IMG/VR virus record: IMGVR_UViG_3300032322_000877
Span: 1 to 41,183 of that record
DNA: 41,183 bases
DNA from: a virus
Direction: 5' to 3' (one strand)
The position numbers and the translations under genes were made by a program. The notes beneath the pieces are model-generated. The model was not told the DNA's origin. It searched no databases and saw only the letters and a list, made by a program, of their open reading frames with translations. Below, piece after piece: positions 34,986 through 41,183 of this stretch (positions are counted from its first letter, which is position 1; each line of letters opens with the position of its first letter).

Positions 34986-35016
34986 TTGACTTTACGAAAA
35001 ATATGAACTAACTTCG
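34986..35016 (+). promoter_or_regulatory. Promoter TTG-N20-TAACTTCG in gene-free region
   Basis: TTG (34986-34988, in TATTGAC) is followed after 20 nt by TAACTTCG (35009-35016), one mismatch from TAnnTTTG. It has the same layout as the promoter at 32095. No ORF begins shortly after it. Confidence 0.5.
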
Positions 35017-35017
35017 C

Positions 35018-35231
35018 TCCAGTCGAAGGACACCGCGGTAGCACACCCGACATCGCCGACGCACTAGCGTCGCCCCTGTCTCAAAACAGGGGCAGAGCAA
35101 CGGAGAGCAAAACGAACGCAGGACACTGGCACCACTACGCCACACCAACCCAGCGACACACCGCCGCAGAACCACCGAAGTACAAACAATACAGGCGCAC
35201 TATGCTCTGACGTGAGCAGCCTATTTTTTTT
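35018..35231 (+). ncRNA. Candidate structured small RNA, ~210 nt
   Basis: The 326-nt gap between endolysin and the next gene holds a promoter-like element, two adjacent hairpins (CGACGC-ACTA-GCGTCG at 35057-35072 and an eight-pair GCCCCTGT/ACAGGGGC at 35072-35093), and a terminator at the far end. No ORF with a plausible start covers it. It is GC-richer than its surroundings. The layout suggests a stand-alone RNA, but the promoter is imperfect and no known family is recognised. Confidence 0.4.
35203..35231 (+). terminator. Terminator TGCTC-TGACGT-GAGCA then T8
   Basis: A five-pair stem with a six-base loop (35203-35218), then GCCTA and eight T (35224-35231). It would end transcripts coming from the endolysin or from the candidate RNA. 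The stem is short, so strength is uncertain. Confidence 0.55.
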
Positions 35232-35276
35232 GTACATCATTGCACCAATGCGGTCAATGACAGCTATATTTATAGC

Positions 35277-35906
35277 ATGAACGTGAACATACCGCCGATA
35301 GAGTGCTACATACGAAAAGAGTACCTATGCAACCTTGAATCAGGACACGGTGAACTAGTAGAGGGTACCGCATTTGCAATCAAAAGCCTACAAAACACGG
35401 CAATGCTCTTTCTTGTAATGACAGACATAGGTGCCATATATGACAAGATACCAATCTCAGCACTAGTACCGTTCAACAAACCAGAAGCACCAGCTCTTCC
35501 ATTTCACGTACTACAGCTTTGGGACTGCTTTTCATACAGCCCACACGTAACACAGTTCATGTTCCTGAAAGGGAAACGATGCCAGGTAATGATGAAAGAC
35601 GGAACGAAACGAGAAGGTATATACCGATTCACAGTAGACTGGGATGCAGATATGTCAAAAGGAATATCAACCTCCTTCTCAGAAGAACCATCACAGCACA
35701 AAGCAGCACACATCATAGAACTCCTAGACGGATACTTTTGTGCATACCCCAACAATAGAATACTATGGGCTGAACCAAGCATGGTGTCAGAACCATTTGC
35801 TAAAAAGCCAGACTACAAATTGAATATGCAGAAGTATCACTGTGAAAGCCACGACAAATGGGCTACAAGCGACGATGACAACTTCTTCTATGACATCACC
35901 CAATAA
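35277..35906 (+). CDS. Conserved hypothetical protein, 209 aa
   Basis: Mixed alpha/beta soluble protein starting MNVNIPPIECYIRKEYLCNL. Parts include EGTAFAIKSLQNTAMLFLVM, MFLKGKRCQVMMKDGTKREG, and an acidic aromatic C-terminus (HDKWATSDDDNFFYDITQ). There is no signal peptide and no membrane segment. I do not recognise a named family. It begins 4 nt after a TATATTTA box (one mismatch from TAnnTTTG) and its end overlaps the HNH gene, so the two are probably co-transcribed. Confidence 0.7.
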   Translation: MNVNIPPIECYIRKEYLCNLESGHGELVEGTAFAIKSLQNTAMLFLVMTDIGAIYDKIPISALVPFNKPEAPALPFHVLQLWDCFSYSPHVTQFMFLKGKRCQVMMKDGTKREGIYRFTVDWDADMSKGISTSFSEEPSQHKAAHIIELLDGYFCAYPNNRILWAEPSMVSEPFAKKPDYKLNMQKYHCESHDKWATSDDDNFFYDITQ

Positions 35907-36324
35907 CAGCAACAAACGCTGTCCTGGCTGCGATACCATAAAGCCACTCACAGAGTTCTCCAAGAACAAACGCAAATCAGACGGCCTACAGTCGTCATGC
36001 AAAAGCTGTTCTGCGCGCAGGTCAGCCTCGTGGTACTCCTCCAACAGCCATACTCGCGTAGCACAGAACAAATCACAACGTGACCGCAACAGAGCATTCG
36101 TAGACCGATACAAACGCCGCTACGGCAAATGCACAGACTGCGGCATAACAGACCCACGCGTCCTTCAGTTCGACCACCTGTCCGACAAAAAGAACGACGT
36201 CTCCTCCATGATTTACTGCGGAAATTCCATCAAGGTCATCAAAGCCGAAATACGCAAATGCCAAATCCGCTGCGCCAACTGTCATACGATAGTAACTGCC
36301 GAACGACGCTGCGACGCCAGCTGA
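35890..36324 (+). CDS. HNH-type endonuclease with zinc ribbon, 144 aa
   Basis: I chose ATG 35890 (MTSPNNSNKRCPGC), overlapping the previous gene by 17 nt; ATG 35875 is possible. The N-terminal zinc ribbon is CPGC...CKSC, followed by a basic region. The HNH-like core begins with CTDCGITDPRVLQFDHL (first His), and has EIRKCQIRCANCHTIVTAER at the end (C-x-x-C-H). The order fits small phage HNH nucleases related to homing enzymes. It may nick DNA for packaging or replication, or be a homing gene. The predicted Zn ligands are complete. Confidence 0.75.
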   Translation: MTSPNNSNKRCPGCDTIKPLTEFSKNKRKSDGLQSSCKSCSARRSASWYSSNSHTRVAQNKSQRDRNRAFVDRYKRRYGKCTDCGITDPRVLQFDHLSDKKNDVSSMIYCGNSIKVIKAEIRKCQIRCANCHTIVTAERRCDAS

Positions 36325-36371
36325 AGCAAGCGTCTCGCGCCACACCATCATCACAGCCCAAAGACGCACTA

Positions 36372-36388
36372 TTTAGAACGGTTCTAAA
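36372..36388. promoter_or_regulatory. Perfect palindrome, candidate operator
   Basis: TTTAGAAC-G-GTTCTAAA is a perfect dyad of 8 bp arms about a single base, 48 nt after the HNH stop. It is a plausible binding site for a dimeric regulator. No regulator is assigned. Confidence 0.4.
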
Positions 36389-36736
36389 CAACGAAAATAC
36401 CGGGAAAAATTTTTGAGTCATGTGGAGGTTGGGGAGAACATACACATAGGGACGTGGGCACGCACGCACCCAAACGCGCAGCGCGCATACACGGGGGTGC
36501 GCATAATGCGTAAACGCACACACATTCTGGCGTTTGCACGTTGTGCGCCCGGGATGCACGCAGGTGGGCGCCTGACAGCCGCACGATTCCGCGCGCCATA
36601 CGTACAGAGGGGGCGAACACACCCCACCCACAAAATCACCCACACAAAAAAATCCACGCAGAAGCCCCGAAAGGGGCACGCATAGGGCAGAGTCCCACAC
36701 AAGGGCAGAAAGTGCCGCAGAAGCCAAAAAAAGGGC

Positions 36737-36761
36737 AAAAAAAAAGCCGCCCGAAGGCGGC
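36737..36761 (-). terminator. Terminator GCCGCC-CGAA-GGCGGC with T9
   Basis: A six-pair stem (36746-36761) with a four-base loop, followed on the minus strand by nine T (36745-36737). It lies 22 nt after the stop of the minus-strand 132-aa gene. Confidence 0.85.
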
Positions 36762-36782
36762 CTAAAGGTCGGCGGTGGTGGT

Positions 36783-37181
36783 TCACGCTATACCCGCTAT
36801 GTGCGCTATGTGGTCAAGCAGGCAGTTGTATGCGCAGTGTCCGAAGTAGTCGTGTAGTCGGTCGTAGCCCTTCTCGTAGATACCTTCCTCGTACAGCATT
36901 TCGCCGATGTAGTACAAGTGCTCCACGAGTTCAGAGTGCCGCTCCACGTTAGCAATTGCAGATTCTTCGCTCTCGTATCCGCACTCCTCGCAAGTGTGCG
37001 TGGTTCCGCACCCAAGCGCATCGCACCCCTCGTGGTCGGGCGCAAATCGCTCGTACACGCTCACGGCAAGGGCGGCCGCTTGCTCGCACGCTGTGCGCTT
37101 GTCGCCGCCTTGTGCATACGCCTTAAGAATTTCGGCGGACTTCAATGTTACCTCAATGTTAAATTTTTGCTCGTTGGTCAT
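36783..37181 (-). CDS. Hypothetical Cys/His-rich protein, 132 aa
   Basis: A lone minus-strand gene in the right part, with its own promoter box and strong terminator. The N-terminal half is helical (VTLKSAEILKAYAQGGDKRT). A likely metal-binding region has CDALGCGTTHTCEECGYESE (four Cys and one His), followed by an acidic helical region and a C-terminal HCAYNCLLDHIAHIAGIA. Function unknown; perhaps an early protein or a small regulator. Codon use is normal for the window, so the ORF is real. Confidence 0.7.
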   Translation of the reverse strand: MTNEQKFNIEVTLKSAEILKAYAQGGDKRTACEQAAALAVSVYERFAPDHEGCDALGCGTTHTCEECGYESEESAIANVERHSELVEHLYYIGEMLYEEGIYEKGYDRLHDYFGHCAYNCLLDHIAHIAGIA

Positions 37182-37209
37182 GGTTTCTGTGGGGTTTTGA
37201 TTAGTTCAG

Positions 37210-37217
37210 CAAACCTA
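37210..37217 (-). promoter_or_regulatory. -7 element TAGGTTTG of the 132-aa gene
   Basis: Exact TAnnTTTG match on the minus strand, 28 nt upstream of the ATG at 37181, with a TTG 17 nt upstream of it. Confidence 0.5.
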
Positions 37218-37327
37218 CGCGCCCAATGTTATCCCAACGTTAACCAATGTTATCTTTTCGTTAAATCTTCCCTACGTGTGTGCGTGTGTGTGCCTACGTG
37301 TGTGTGCGTGTGTGCCTACGCGCGCCC

Positions 37328-37367
37328 ACTCGCGCCTGCGCGCACTCGCGCCTGCGCGCACTCGCGC
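37328..37367. repeat. Tandem 16-nt repeat, ~2.5 copies
   Basis: The unit ACTCGCGCCTGCGCGC occurs at 37328-37343 and 37344-37359, with a partial third copy from 37360. It lies within a longer alternating purine-pyrimidine tract. Confidence 0.7.
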
Positions 37368-37644
37368 ACGTGCGTACGCGCTCGCCTACGTACGCGCTCG
37401 CCTGCATACGTACGCGCTGCGTGCGCTCGGTAGGGTAAGATAAGATAATAGGGGGTGGGTATCACCCACCCTGTGCGCGTGCGCCCGGGCGGGTGTGCGC
37501 CTGGGTGTGTGCGCCCGTGTGTGCCCGCACGCCTTACGTGAGATTCGTGTTCCAACATCTGTGTTCCAACAGCCTTTCCAATGTTACCAAATCGTTAAGG
37601 TTTCGTTATCTTTTTGGTTTCGGTTTGGATATGTCAATTTTTTT

Positions 37645-37690
37645 TAGTTTATTACCCTCCTTTCCGTAGGGAAGGAGGGATACTAAACTA
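37645..37690. repeat. Long interrupted inverted repeat
   Basis: Outer arms TAGTTTA (37645-37651) and TAAACTA (37684-37690); inner arms CCCTCCTTTCC (37655-37665) and GGGAAGGAGGG (37669-37679) with one wobble pair and a three-base loop. Eight T precede it on the plus strand. It could be a terminator in either direction or an origin hairpin. Confidence 0.6.
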
Positions 37691-38031
37691 TTTTCTCGTG
37701 GTGGGCTGTATGGTCGGCTCAAAACCACCCCAACCGGCGGCAAACGGCCTAAAAACGGCCTCAAATCAAGCCTGCATTTCGTAACCTTCGCTTAACATTG
37801 CCTTCGGCAATCAAGGCGCGTGCGCGTGGACACGCTTGCGCTTTCGCAGCCTATGGCTGCTCAACGCGCGAGGGGCTTTCGGCTCGGTTGCCGTGTTCCT
37901 GCGTGAGCGGCGGGGCGCACGCATACGTAAGCTACATACGTACGCGCTACACGCGCGCAGTTGAAATCTTACGAATGTAAGATTTAACGTAAAGATAACG
38001 TATCCTTAACGCCCACTTAACATTGGCGTTA

Positions 38032-38039
38032 TACGTTTG
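38032..38039 (+). promoter_or_regulatory. -7 element TACGTTTG of the right-hand operon
   Basis: Exact TAnnTTTG match on the plus strand, 35 nt upstream of the ATG at 38075, just after several TTAAC/AACGT motifs. No -33 TTTG at the usual distance. Confidence 0.5.
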
Positions 38040-38074
38040 CATTGTTCAACCGACTAACCAAAAACCGACCGACC

Positions 38075-38329
38075 ATGAACAAGAAAATCGCAACCGCCCT
38101 TTCAGCCCTTGAGCGCAGCATGGGCATTGACTTCGTGCTTGACTTGTACGATGACTTCCTCGCCACCGACGCCTTCGCATCTTACGCCGGGTTCCGCGAC
38201 CGCCTCACTGCCGCCTATGCAGACGGCTCACCCGAATGGGCAGACATCATCCGAGGCCAGGCAGACGTGTACTGCAACCGCGCCGCCCAAAAGGCGGCCC
38301 TCGTTGACCTCAACACCTTTGAGCAATGA
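38075..38329 (+). CDS. Hypothetical protein, 84 aa
   Basis: Start ATG at 38075 (MNKKIATALSALERSMGIDF); the frame is open further but begins with TTG. Mostly helical, Ala-rich, acidic in the middle (FVLDLYDDFLATDAFASYAG), ending AALVDLNTFEQ. First gene of a plus-strand group after a TACGTTTG box. Its stop overlaps the next ATG (ATGA). A GCCGCC-CAAAA-GGCGGC hairpin near its end may attenuate. I do not recognise it. Confidence 0.65.
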   Translation: MNKKIATALSALERSMGIDFVLDLYDDFLATDAFASYAGFRDRLTAAYADGSPEWADIIRGQADVYCNRAAQKAALVDLNTFEQ

Positions 38330-38559
38330 GCCGGTACACCACCCACTCCGACCCCTCACGCTACGGCACCGAGTGCGTAGTCCGTGTGCAAAGTGCGCCG
38401 TCGCTTGACGGCGGCACTTCACTTCGCCGAACCGAGCGCAAAGTGCGTGGTAAGCGCAAAGCAGATGCTGTTGAGCTGTTCGTAGCAGGTCGCATAGACC
38501 GCCGCGAGGAGCGCAGGGTTGAGCAGTTACACGACCGACGAGCCAAGCGCAGACGTTAG
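38326..38559 (+). CDS. Arg-rich hypothetical protein, 77 aa
   Basis: Basic protein with a Ser/Thr/Tyr-rich start (SRYTTHSDPSRYGTECVVRV) and an Arg/Lys-rich C-terminal half (KVRGKRKADAVELF; RREERRVEQLHDRRAKRRR). Likely nucleic-acid binding, but no motif is specific. Coupled to the preceding gene by ATGA overlap. Confidence 0.6.
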   Translation: MSRYTTHSDPSRYGTECVVRVQSAPSLDGGTSLRRTERKVRGKRKADAVELFVAGRIDRREERRVEQLHDRRAKRRR

Positions 38560-38737
38560 GCTCACACACTTACGGGATATGTGGCGACCACACGTAAAAC
38601 GGACACGAAGGGGATACCTATGCCCCTACGTATGGGGTGTGCAGCGTGCCTACGCCGTGTTCGCAACACGGACACCCACAACGCCCAAGTGTGCAGGGCG
38701 CGAGATGCACACACATATACACATAACACACCAACAC

Positions 38738-38899
38738 ATGGCCGTGAACGAGATACAGCGCATACGTATGGCTACCCATGCCTATATGTATGCAGACGAG
38801 AGAAGCGAAGCGTTTAAGGACGCTCAAGCGTACCTAAACCAAGTACGCAAAAAGTACGGAACGATTGACCCTAACGTAATAGCCGACCTAATCAAGTAG
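38738..38899 (+). CDS. Small helical protein, 53 aa
   Basis: I use the ATG at 38738 (MAVNEIQRIRMATHAYMYAD). The longer open frame upstream is Thr/Arg/His-rich, lacks a good start and looks non-coding. The chosen part is a charged helical protein (RSEAFKDAQAYLNQVRKKYG) ending NVIADLIK. Function unknown. It follows 178 nt of A/C-rich sequence with ACACACATATACAC repeats. Confidence 0.5.
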   Translation: MAVNEIQRIRMATHAYMYADERSEAFKDAQAYLNQVRKKYGTIDPNVIADLIK

Positions 38900-38904
38900 A
38901 AACC

Positions 38905-39021
38905 ATGAACGATATTCTTTTAGCTGTCGGGGCGTCTGACCTCGGCATCGGAATTGCAGGCGCGTTGCTTGTGATTCTTTTTTGTTATGTAATTGCTCTG
39001 GTAACGGAGCCCAAAATCTAA
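38905..39021 (+). CDS. Single-pass membrane peptide, 38 aa
   Basis: A short gene starting 5 nt after the previous stop: MNDILLAVGASDLGIGIAGA, then LLVILFCYVIALV (membrane segment ~16-33) and a short polar end TEPKI. It follows and precedes other small genes in a plus-strand run. It could be a holin-like or regulatory membrane peptide, but nothing specific is visible. Confidence 0.55.
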   Translation: MNDILLAVGASDLGIGIAGALLVILFCYVIALVTEPKI

Positions 39022-39026
39022 TTGCT

Positions 39027-39245
39027 ATGAAAACTGAAATAGAATCACTAAAGCACCGACTTGCTATGGTGAAAGATGACCTTGACATAATCCGAAAGTT
39101 CATCTACGAAGAACAACTTGAAAAGCATTTTGAACGCCCAAGCGAAACGTCGGATGAATGTTGGACTAACTTAAACAACATTGAGATTGCTTGCGATTTG
39201 ACAAGCGATGAATCTCTTGGTTGGAATAAATACAAAACAAGCTGA
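39027..39245 (+). CDS. Hypothetical acidic protein, 72 aa
   Basis: ATG at 39027 preferred over the open extension. The N-terminal half is a likely coiled coil (MKTEIESLKHRLAMVKDDLD, IIRKFIYEEQLEKHF), the rest acidic with two Cys and W residues. Starts 5 nt after the membrane peptide gene. Unknown function. Confidence 0.6.
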   Translation: MKTEIESLKHRLAMVKDDLDIIRKFIYEEQLEKHFERPSETSDECWTNLNNIEIACDLTSDESLGWNKYKTS

Positions 39246-39248
39246 ACT

Positions 39249-39581
39249 ATGAAAACGATTGCAGAAATTGCGGCACGAATAAAAGAACTTGAACTTGAGT
39301 ACCAACAAGTTCGCGGCGGCAGAGGCACAAGCGAGCTAACGAACGATGAGCGCAACAAAATAATTGCGATTTTGGAATGGATTGAGAATGATGAGGAAGA
39401 AATGTACAAAATCTTCAGCACCAAGGGCAGAGTCATACTATACGCAAGAAGCACGTGTGTTTTCATGTTGGACGACGGCAAAGACAAGTATATGGCTACG
39501 CTAAATGATGAGTTCGGAACGATAATTAGCTACCGAACAATCACTAACGAGCAATACAACGCTTTTGTAAGTAACGTATAA
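39249..39581 (+). CDS. Hypothetical protein, 110 aa
   Basis: The N-terminal half is helical and charged (MKTIAEIAARIKELELEYQQ; DERNKIIAILEWIENDEEEM), followed by a small beta domain (GRVILYARSTCVFMLDDGKD; FGTIISYRTITNEQYNAF). It starts 3 nt after the previous stop, the last small gene before a structured intergenic region. No family recognised. Confidence 0.65.
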   Translation: MKTIAEIAARIKELELEYQQVRGGRGTSELTNDERNKIIAILEWIENDEEEMYKIFSTKGRVILYARSTCVFMLDDGKDKYMATLNDEFGTIISYRTITNEQYNAFVSNV

Positions 39582-39586
39582 CGTAA

Positions 39587-39732
39587 GGGTTGCCCACTGC
39601 TCAAACTTTTTGTGTTTGTTTTGATTGAGTGAGTGCGTTGGTTCATGACCAAGCAACCCCCAAAGCCTAATCGTGCAAGGCTTGATGATGCACGAAACAC
39701 CTATGCCCACGAGGTGCAATACGTGGGCAAAA
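39587..39732 (+). ncRNA. Candidate structured leader of the amidoligase-like gene
   Basis: Three folded elements stand in a row. A closing stem GGGTTGC/GCAACCC (39587-39593 with 39653-39659) encloses two hairpins: CACT-CTCAA/TTGAG-AGTG, and TTGGT-TCATG-ACCAA stacked next to the closing stem. Then comes AAGCCT/AGGCTT (39664-39683) and TGCCCACG/CGTGGGCA (39703-39729) followed by AAAAATT. No ORF uses it well. It could be a regulatory leader or a decayed tRNA-like RNA. Confidence 0.35.
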
Positions 39733-39746
39733 ATTCTTGATGTGAA

Positions 39747-41183
39747 ATGAGCACTTTTAATATCGGCGACGTAGTTCGCCTTGACCTCAACGCGCCTTAC
39801 CACGGCGCGTGTAACATTGCTGAACCCATGCGTGAGTTCCAGGGACGCGAAGGCGTAATCCTTAACTCCTTCAAGGGGACTGACGACGCTCCGCGATACT
39901 CAATTCGTGGTATGGAGGGGTGGGTATATGTGGATGAGTGGCTTACGCTTGTAAGCGCCGCCACTCCTGCGCAAGATGAAACATTAACACCAAACGAAAC
40001 GAATATGGTTACTACCTACGACGACAGAGAATTACCAGAATCGGAATGCCGTATGCTCACCGAGCCAAGCGAGTTTGCAGGACAATGGGCGCGACGCGTT
40101 GACACCACGACTGCGTTAGTGCGAAATGGGCGCGGACACCGTGCATCAGTAGAGCGAGTTGTCCTACTTGACGACGAGTGGTCAGACCTTGTAATAGAAA
40201 TCGGTGGCGACCTGTACCTACACGAGTCCGTTGACGAGGATGACTACGTGCTTTGCGGTGGGGGGAGCTGCTACGGCGAGTACATCTGGCAGGAAGATTC
40301 CATCTATGCCGCAGACGTACAAGAATACTACCACGAAAGTGATGCGGGTGAGTACGTATTCTGGCACGAAGGCATTGATGAGTACCGCACCGATGAGCCT
40401 GCGAATGACAACCACGAGTACCATGGCGGCCCGCGCGAGGACTTCAGCACTTCGGACACCTTGTTCACCATTGGGTTTGAGGTTGAGAAAGAGGACTCCG
40501 ATATGTTCAGCGAGTACGACTTGAGTGAGGTAGACCGCACTCGTTGGTCGCGTGAACACGACGGCTCACTTGACAGCGACACGGGCTTTGAACTTGTGTC
40601 ACCCGTGTACGACCTATTTAGTTCCAAACTTGACGACGATATTGCGAACAGCCAACTTTTGCGCGACCACATCAACGCCACATCCTCAACGAATTGCGGT
40701 GGGCATATCAACTTCGGCAAGCGCGGCACTTCAGGCAGCGACCTGTTCAAGCAGTACGCCGCTTTTATGCCGCTGTTCGTGGCATTGTACCGCAAGCGTG
40801 CTACATCGCGGTGGTCGCGTGCCTACGCCAAGTCAGACAAGTACCTTGCCCGTGATGAGCGATACGTGGCCTTCAATATCAAGTACGAGTACATTGAGTT
40901 CCGCATCATCTCACGAGTGCATGACGTAGACACTTTGCTATGGCGTCGGGACTTGTTCCGCATTATGACCAAGTTCCCCAACGCTACGGCGGCGGATGTT
41001 CAGCGTATGATGCTTAACAAGCGCAGTGCATTGCACAAGCACCTGGCCAAGCAGTACGATGAGGAGAAGCTGTTGCGCCTTGTGTGCTGGTACTCGCAGT
41101 TCGCTGACGCTATGTACGACACCTTGCAGTTCAGCAAGACCGGGCAGGGCGTGATGATGGAGTTCTTCATCAGCAGCCTCAAG
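39747..41183 (+). CDS. Amidoligase-like (COOH-NH2 ligase) protein, C-terminus beyond window
   Basis: The frame is open from ATG 39747 to the right edge (479 codons) with no stop. The first ~215 residues are acidic repeats of beta segments with Asp-Glu and Tyr (YGEYIWQEDSIYAADVQEYY). From ~235 the sequence matches the putative amidoligase pattern: FTIGFEVEKED, then WSREHDGSLDSDTGFELVSP, then NCGGHINFGKRGTSG, and KYEYIEFRIISRVHDVDTL. Such ATP-grasp-related or glutamine-synthetase-like enzymes join carboxyl and amino groups. The substrate is unknown. It follows a folded leader. Confidence 0.7.
   Translation, partial: MSTFNIGDVVRLDLNAPYHGACNIAEPMREFQGREGVILNSFKGTDDAPRYSIRGMEGWVYVDEWLTLVSAATPAQDETLTPNETNMVTTYDDRELPESECRMLTEPSEFAGQWARRVDTTTALVRNGRGHRASVERVVLLDDEWSDLVIEIGGDLYLHESVDEDDYVLCGGGSCYGEYIWQEDSIYAADVQEYYHESDAGEYVFWHEGIDEYRTDEPANDNHEYHGGPREDFSTSDTLFTIGFEVEKEDSDMFSEYDLSEVDRTRWSREHDGSLDSDTGFELVSPVYDLFSSKLDDDIANSQLLRDHINATSSTNCGGHINFGKRGTSGSDLFKQYAAFMPLFVALYRKRATSRWSRAYAKSDKYLARDERYVAFNIKYEYIEFRIISRVHDVDTLLWRRDLFRIMTKFPNATAADVQRMMLNKRSALHKHLAKQYDEEKLLRLVCWYSQFADAMYDTLQFSKTGQGVMMEFFISSLK

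Larger units (their letters stand above)
36325..36782. other. Gene-free GC-rich gap with 17-bp palindrome
   Basis: No convincing gene. The gap holds a perfect 8+1+8 palindrome TTTAGAAC-G-GTTCTAAA at 36372-36388, and from 36420 to 36620 a GC-rich stretch of alternating purine and pyrimidine (CACGCACGCA, GCGCGCATACAC types). Open frames here have Arg/His/Thr-rich shadow composition and no supporting start context. Confidence 0.6.
37182..38074. other. Gene-free 0.9 kb gap: hairpins, short repeats and alternating purine-pyrimidine DNA
   Basis: No credible gene. It contains repeated AATGTTA/CGTTAA-type motifs at 37228-37264 and 37578-37605; a tract of TG/CG steps at about 37274-37430; an 8-bp hairpin GGGTGGGT-ATC-ACCCACCC (37453-37471); a long two-part hairpin (37645-37690); a direct repeat AACGGCCT at 37743 and 37754; ATTGCC-TTC-GGCAAT (37797-37811); and more GC-rich hairpins to 37965. 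It separates divergent genes and could hold a replication origin or regulatory region. Nothing proves this. Confidence 0.55.

Noticed and set aside
36413-36685. 90-codon plus-strand frame
   Set aside because: Arg/His/Thr-rich composition arises from the alternating GC-rich tract; no promoter, no partner gene, and other frames are equally open.
37316-37558. Open frames in the GC-rich gap (both strands)
   Set aside because: Low-complexity Arg/Ala/His products from tandem DNA repeats; no start context.
37798-37980. 60-codon plus-strand frame
   Set aside because: Overlaps several hairpins, Cys/Arg/Ala-rich, no ATG context or coupling to neighbours.
36325-38074. CRISPR array
   Set aside because: Repeats are short, tandem and without regular spacers.
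38519-38737. N-terminal part of the 126-codon frame
   Set aside because: Starts with TTG inside the previous gene and has Thr/His/Arg-rich repeat-derived composition; only the part from 38738 looks coding.
39587-39662. Functional tRNA gene
   Set aside because: Closing stem and T-arm-like hairpin exist, but there is no D-arm, the T-loop lacks the usual A58, and there is no discriminator base before CCA.

Overview
This window looks like part of a tailed-phage genome (or an integrated or assembled copy) infecting a Bacteroidota host. Three things point there. The large terminase, portal, major capsid, ring/adaptor and very long muzzle-type tail proteins follow the size and order pattern of crAss-like podoviruses. 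At least eleven gene starts are preceded by the Bacteroidota -7 element TAnnTTTG. Shine-Dalgarno sequences are weak or absent where starts were inspected. The crAss-like assignment rests on recognition of protein sequence and gene order, not on a search.

Layout. Positions 1-34142 are almost entirely minus-strand virion genes. In transcription order they are: a group of small Lys/Gly-rich proteins and a methyltransferase (34142-30697); a C1q-like fibre protein, small proteins and a GroES-like protein (30234-28072); TerL and portal (27764-23194); a BppU-like protein and a 1453-residue collagen-like protein (23184-18438); a collagen-modification cassette (18343-14866); DUF5872-type proteins, scaffold and major capsid protein (14847-11567); a capsid-associated protein, ring/adaptor proteins and the muzzle (11499-4012); and internal or ejected proteins (3992-1, the last one cut by the window edge). 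Plus-strand genes interrupt this block at 30264-30731 (winged-helix-like) and 32149-32475 (secreted). From 34199 rightward most genes are plus-strand: a basic peptide and GH19 endolysin, a candidate small RNA, a conserved protein, an HNH protein, a roughly 0.9 kb GC-rich, repeat- and hairpin-rich gap (37182-38074), small unknown genes, and a partial amidoligase-like protein at the right edge.

The main discovery candidate is 14866-22799. A giant phage collagen with well over 100 X-Lys-Gly triplets is followed by a separate transcription unit of three overlapping genes. The first is a DUF6445-type 2OG-Fe(II) oxygenase. The second is a 776-residue protein joining a GT4-like glycosyltransferase, a GT25 collagen-galactosyltransferase-like domain and a PLOD-type lysyl hydroxylase domain. 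The third is a PKHD-type prolyl-hydroxylase-like oxygenase. All expected 2OG-Fe(II) ligands are visible. Together they could hydroxylate and then glycosylate collagen lysines, an animal or giant-virus style pathway inside a bacteriophage virion operon. A consensus host promoter (TTTG-N20-TACATTTG) lies exactly between collagen and cassette.

Secondary points of interest are a promoter-to-terminator gene-free segment at 35018-35231 (candidate sRNA), a folded leader before the amidoligase gene, long alternating purine-pyrimidine tracts, a GroES-like protein beside TerL, and divergent overlapping promoters at 30240-30258.
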